Assembly: GCA_003123965.1 (NCBI GenBank)
Contig: NNSL01000374.1
Span: 1-9,119, forward strand
Direction of reading: 5' to 3'
From: Balneolaceae bacterium SMO_bin1
GTDB taxonomy: Bacteria > Bacteroidota > Rhodothermia > Balneolales > Balneolaceae
DNA length: 9,119 bases
The first letter of the stretch is position 1. Each line of letters begins with the position of its first letter. Below the pieces are notes generated by a model. That model worked only from the letters and a program-made list of their open reading frames with translations, was not told where the DNA came from and did no database searches. The translations under genes and the position numbers were made by a program. Shown one piece after another: positions 5,944-9,119 of this stretch.

Positions 5944-7510
5944 CGTTATTGTCCCATTCTTGCTCTTTGATTGAAGCTTCAATTTCGCGTCGCGATACCT
6001 CGTTGCCATGCCAGTATTTATGATAGAGCCGGACCACATCATTGGCTGTAATCAATAACAACGGCAGAAGCGCCAGCAGTAAAAAGGTGGCAACAATTAG
6101 TCCGTAAGCCACACTGACGGCCATGGGAATCAAAAATTGCGCCTGGAAGCTTTGTTCAAATATCAGCGGAGCCAAGCCGGCAGCCGTTGTGCCGGTTGTT
6201 AGAATAACCGGACGAAAACGAGCCCGACCCGTTTCTACAATCGCTTTGGCATATGGCATACCATCGCGTAGCTTATCATTGAGTGTAGTAACAAATACGA
6301 GACCATCGTTAACGATAATACCCACCAAGGCAATAATTCCAAGGAGCGATAGAATGCCCACCGCCAGGCCATGTATAAAGTGTCCCCAAAAAGCGCCAAT
6401 TAACCCAAATGGTATAATCAGGTAGAGTACAATAGTTTGCGAGAATGAGCGGAACGTAAACAGGATGAGCCCGAAAATTAAAAGCAGAATAATAGGCAGT
6501 GCGGTTTGCGCAGCCGTACCCACCTCTCCGGTTTGCCGTGCCTGCCCCTCAAACGAGTAGCTCAGCGAAGGGTATTTATTCGTGAGTACCGGCATGATGC
6601 GGGTCTCAATTTCTTCAAGTACATCGGGTGCCGATATATCGGCGTCTGACAAGTCTGCCTCCACCCTGATTTCGCGCTCTCCATTACGGTGATTAATGGA
6701 AACCAAGCCCAGTTCGTAACTCAGATTCACCAGCTCGTTCAGCGGATACTGGTTCCCCTGATCATCGGTGATGCGCATATTCAGCAGATCGTCGGCGCCG
6801 CTCCGATTTTCCAGATCATAACGCACCCATACCCGAATTTCGTTTTGGCCCCGCTGCAGCCGCTGCACCTCGTTGCCAAAAAAGGCATCGCGAACCTGCG
6901 TTATAATATCAGCATATGTAAAACCGAGGGCTTGGGCCTGCTGCTTGAGCTCCAGATGCAGCTCGGGCTCATTTTCGTTTTGATTGTCAATAATATCGGT
7001 AAGCTCCGGCATTTCCGAGAGGCGTGTTTTCAGCTCTTCCGCTGCTGTATTGAGCTCCTCAAAATTAGGTGAAATCAGGGATATGGCTACAGGTTTTCCA
7101 AACGGAGTACCGCCGCCGAATGCCACTTGGTTGGCCCGTTCTATTGGACCCACCTCGGCTCGTAAATCTTCGGTAATTTCTGAGCTTCGTATTTCGCGCT
7201 GAGCCGCCGGCAACAGATAAAATACCAGACTCATTTGGTTGCTTTCATATCCGAGCTGCAGCTCCATGTGCTGAATCATATCCCGGTCCATGTTTAACTC
7301 CTCACGGTACCGCTCATTTAATCGTTCTGCCGCAGCAATAATTTCACGCCCCTGTTTTTCGGTAATTTCATCGTTAAGTGCACGGGTGAGCCGTATATCA
7401 ACCTGAATGGTATTTTCCTCGATTTCGGGAAAAAATGTAGTGCGAATGATGCCCCCACTCACCGAGGCCAACGTTAAAATGAGCACGGCCAACGCACCAA
7501 GCCCAACCAA
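5933..7510 (-). CDS. RND efflux pump, C-terminal half (split from 7511-9083 by a frameshift)
   Basis: Second half of an HAE-1 type (AcrB-like) proton-driven drug efflux pump. The frame has no credible start of its own: it is open from just after a TGA at 7525-7523, and the first start-like codon is a TTG at 7510 lying inside TM7 (LVGLGALAVLILTLAS) with no ribosome-binding site. From there it has 525 residues: TM7, a large periplasmic porter/docking region of about 300 residues, then TM8-TM12 (LLLIFGLILF onward), ending with a charged cytoplasmic tail. The TM10 motif reads GIIVNDGLVFV, with Asn at the place of the essential AcrB Lys940; this Asn would be residue 925 of the joined protein. The conserved FRPVILTT follows. 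Joined with the upstream half (520 residues to L, then KNRA) the pump is about 1049 residues, the normal family size. It overlaps the start of the tolC-like gene by 11 bases. Confidence 0.85.
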   Translation of the reverse strand: MVGLGALAVLILTLASVSGGIIRTTFFPEIEENTIQVDIRLTRALNDEITEKQGREIIAAAERLNERYREELNMDRDMIQHMELQLGYESNQMSLVFYLLPAAQREIRSSEITEDLRAEVGPIERANQVAFGGGTPFGKPVAISLISPNFEELNTAAEELKTRLSEMPELTDIIDNQNENEPELHLELKQQAQALGFTYADIITQVRDAFFGNEVQRLQRGQNEIRVWVRYDLENRSGADDLLNMRITDDQGNQYPLNELVNLSYELGLVSINHRNGEREIRVEADLSDADISAPDVLEEIETRIMPVLTNKYPSLSYSFEGQARQTGEVGTAAQTALPIILLLIFGLILFTFRSFSQTIVLYLIIPFGLIGAFWGHFIHGLAVGILSLLGIIALVGIIVNDGLVFVTTLNDKLRDGMPYAKAIVETGRARFRPVILTTGTTAAGLAPLIFEQSFQAQFLIPMAVSVAYGLIVATFLLLALLPLLLITANDVVRLYHKYWHGNEVSRREIEASIKEQEWDNNDEK

Positions 7511-9083
7511 GGCCCGGTTTTTTCAGCGAAAATTTCAGGAACGGTACATAAAATCGATCGCGGGATTTGCGCACCAGGTTTGATGTATATTCCTGGATAC
7601 CGCCGTTTCCTTCATTCTGTTTCAGTGATTTTGAGTGTGCCAAGTGAGCAGGGAGAAAGATAAATACTTCAATCAGGGAAATTAGCAGTGTGGTTGATAC
7701 CACGAAAGCTACCTCGGAAAAATATTCACCCAGCTGGCCCGGAATAAAGTAGAAGAATGAAAAGGCTACTACCGTGGTGATAATGGCTGAGGTTACCGCT
7801 GGCACTACTTGTAACGTCCCCTGCACCGCAGCTTCAATGGGCGGTAGCCCCTCCTCATATTTTTGATAGATATTTTCTCCCACCACAATGCCGTCATCAA
7901 CCAGTATACCAATGACCAAGATCATCCCGAACAGGGAAATCACATTAATGGTAATACCCCAGTAAAGTGCCAGCATAAACATGCCGCAAAACGAGATGGG
8001 AATACCCAGGGCAACCCAAAAAGCCAACCGAATGCGCAAAAACAAGCCGAGGAGTAATAGCACCAATGCCAGGCCCAACAGCCCGTTATCAAATAATAGA
8101 TCAATACGTTCACGCAGGTTTTCGGTAGCGTCATCAACCAGAATGAGCTCTACGCCGCTGCGCTGCCCGTTAAACTCCTCAATATATTGTTTGATGCTTT
8201 CGGAGGCCGCAAGTATATCTTCGTTATTGGTTGTATTCACCGATATATTGATGCCGCGCTGTCCATCTAAAAACACGCGCTGCGTACCTTCACTAAAGGT
8301 ATCCTGCACATCTGCCACATCGCTTAACCGAATAATAGTTCCATCGGGCTGTGTTTTTACCGGTATGTCTCTAAAAGATTTAGCGTAATCGGCCTTCTCC
8401 TCCACCCTGATGCGATATTCCAGTTCAGGCCCGCGGATGATACCGCCCGTACCGCGAATATTGCTTTCCGATATAGCCTGGCTGATATCACGTATGGTAA
8501 GATCGTAATTGCGGAGCTGCGTCTCATTTACATTAATCTCAATCTCGGGCTCATTGAAGCCAAATGTGCTGATGCGGGTAATGTTTTCAAAATCACGAAG
8601 GTCATCTTCTACGCGCTGGGCAATATCTTTAAGAGCCGGCAGCGGTACATCGCCCCGCAACACCATTTTGCCCGCCAAATTCACCGGCTCCTCTTTGTAA
8701 ACTACAAGCTGCTCAAGTCCTGTGGGAAAAGAACTGATACGGTCAACTGCATTTTTAATCTCCTGCAGCACCTCATTTTCATCAACATCGGCGAAAATTT
8801 CTGCACGGACCGTAGAGCGGTTTTCTTCGGTATATGAAGTAATGCGCTCCACCCCGCTGATACCTTCAAGGTTTTCCTCAATCTTGAGCACAATACTTTC
8901 TTCCATTTCCAGCGGAGATGCGCCGGGATATACCGCTTGTACAACAATAAACTGCGGTTCGCGCTCCGGAAAAAAGCTGGAGGTCATATTAGCGGCCGAC
9001 ATCAGCCCAAACACAATGATGACGAGAATGCTGAAGTTGACAAGTACGACGTTCTTGGTGAAGAAACGAATGATGCGGTCCAT
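7398..9083 (-). CDS. RND efflux pump, N-terminal half (frameshifted after residue 522)
   Basis: First half of the HAE-1 RND pump, starting at an ATG (9083) right after the presumed adaptor gene. Family features in order: TM1 at about 12-30; SSFFPEREPQF at 35-45; YPGASPLEMEESI at 52-64; a periplasmic porter region to about 330; TM2-TM6 from 334 to 482; the TM4 proton-relay motif GILVDDGIVVGEN at 392-404 with D396 and D397; and the TM6 ending FIFLPAHL. The true coding sense continues to L520 and K521. After the A6 run the frame changes: the last roughly 40 residues (from PGLGWAWCVGRAHF) are out-of-frame translation of the C-terminal half and end at TGA 7400-7398. The break lies in the cytoplasmic linker between TM6 and TM7, so the two halves correspond to the two internal repeats of the pump. 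If read as is, the product is a six-TM half pump that is probably non-functional. Substrates cannot be predicted. Confidence 0.85.
   Translation of the reverse strand: MDRIIRFFTKNVVLVNFSILVIIVFGLMSAANMTSSFFPEREPQFIVVQAVYPGASPLEMEESIVLKIEENLEGISGVERITSYTEENRSTVRAEIFADVDENEVLQEIKNAVDRISSFPTGLEQLVVYKEEPVNLAGKMVLRGDVPLPALKDIAQRVEDDLRDFENITRISTFGFNEPEIEINVNETQLRNYDLTIRDISQAISESNIRGTGGIIRGPELEYRIRVEEKADYAKSFRDIPVKTQPDGTIIRLSDVADVQDTFSEGTQRVFLDGQRGINISVNTTNNEDILAASESIKQYIEEFNGQRSGVELILVDDATENLRERIDLLFDNGLLGLALVLLLLGLFLRIRLAFWVALGIPISFCGMFMLALYWGITINVISLFGMILVIGILVDDGIVVGENIYQKYEEGLPPIEAAVQGTLQVVPAVTSAIITTVVAFSFFYFIPGQLGEYFSEVAFVVSTTLLISLIEVFIFLPAHLAHSKSLKQNEGNGGIQEYTSNLVRKSRDRFYVPFLKFSLKKPGLGWAWCVGRAHFNVGLGEWGHHSHYIFSRNRGKYHSG
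7518..7523 (-). other. Frameshift site: run of six A in the RND pump gene
   Basis: On the coding (minus) strand the sequence is CTG AAA AAA CCG GGC. With five A instead of six it reads CTG AAA AAC CGG GCC TTG GTT GGG, that is L-K-N-R-A-L-V-G, and leads straight into the TM7 frame. So a single extra A explains the split. The cause may be a homopolymer sequencing or assembly error, a real mutation, or slippage by RNA polymerase or ribosome. A +1 (or -2) shift would be needed to repair it in translation, so it does not fit a classic -1 slippery heptamer. Confidence 0.85.
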
Positions 9084-9084
9084 A

Positions 9085-9119
9085 TTACTGATCCCCCAGC
9101 GGTGCTACTTTAGTGCCTT
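9085..9119 (-). CDS. Probable 3' end of the efflux adaptor (membrane fusion protein) gene, cut by the right edge
   Basis: One minus-strand frame is open from the window edge and ends GTKVAPLGDQ then TAA at 9087-9085, one base before the pump ATG at 9083. RND operons of this order (adaptor, pump, TolC-like channel) usually have the HlyD/AcrA-type adaptor gene directly upstream, so this is likely its tail. A second frame stops at 9107-9105 (KALK then TAG) and cannot be excluded from so few codons. GGGGGA at about 9098-9093 may serve as the ribosome-binding site of the pump gene. Confidence 0.45.
   Translation of the reverse strand, partial: GTKVAPLGDQ

Noticed and set aside
5944..6042. N-terminal extension of the TolC-like protein by 33 residues
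   Set aside because: It would place a charged stretch before the signal peptide and lies entirely inside the pump coding region; the ATG at 5943 gives a normal signal peptide.
7518..7523. Programmed -1 frameshift at the A run
   Set aside because: Restoring the pump frame needs a +1 or -2 change, and no stimulatory structure is evident, so a classic -1 slippery site does not fit.
7398..7525. Two intact genes encoding genuine half-size RND pumps
   Set aside because: The second frame has only a TTG inside TM7 and no ribosome-binding site, and the tail of the first is out-of-frame translation; deleting one A gives a normal full-length pump.
7981..8388. 135-residue plus-strand open frame opposite the RND pump gene
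   Set aside because: Fully antisense to strongly conserved RND sequence, with low-complexity Ser/Arg-rich composition.

Overview
The window looks like chromosomal DNA of a moderate-GC Gram-negative bacterium. The gene content and protein style (a DUF4174 protein, a GCS2/RimK-type amidoligase pair, an RND-TolC efflux operon with few strong Shine-Dalgarno sites) point to the Bacteroidota/Balneolota/Rhodothermota group. That placement is inference from protein style; no rRNA or marker gene is present. There is no tRNA, rRNA, CRISPR array, transposase, integrase or phage gene.

Layout, left to right. Bases 1-31 (minus) look like the start of a gene that runs off the left edge. Bases 32-248 are non-coding as far as can be told. 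Bases 249-1532 (minus) encode a GCS2-family carboxylate-amine ligase. Just upstream of it, bases 1556-3031 (minus) encode an ATP-grasp ligase of the RimK type with an N-terminal RLAN-like domain. These two form a tight operon that probably makes or attaches an unknown amide-linked (peptide-like) product. A 135-bp leader with inverted repeats precedes the pair. Bases 3167-3616 (minus) encode a small exported DUF4174 protein. Divergent from it, bases 3677-4606 (plus) encode a GhrA-like 2-hydroxyacid dehydrogenase (glyoxylate/hydroxypyruvate reductase type).

The right half is a minus-strand efflux operon of the tripartite HAE-1 RND type, transcribed right to left. It begins with the probable tail of a periplasmic adaptor gene (9085-9119). 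Next comes the RND inner-membrane pump (9083 down to 5933), then a TolC-like outer-membrane channel (5943 down to 4603). The pump gene is split into two open frames by one extra base in a run of six A (plus-strand T, 7518-7523). Removing one base restores a full-length pump of about 1049 residues, so this is either a sequencing error, a true inactivating mutation, or a slippage site. The TolC gene overlaps the end of the pump gene by 11 bases, and its own end overlaps the end of the dehydrogenase gene by 4 bases.

The least understood part is the GCS2/RimK-RLAN pair, whose substrate and product are unknown. The most concrete anomaly is the homopolymer frameshift in the pump.
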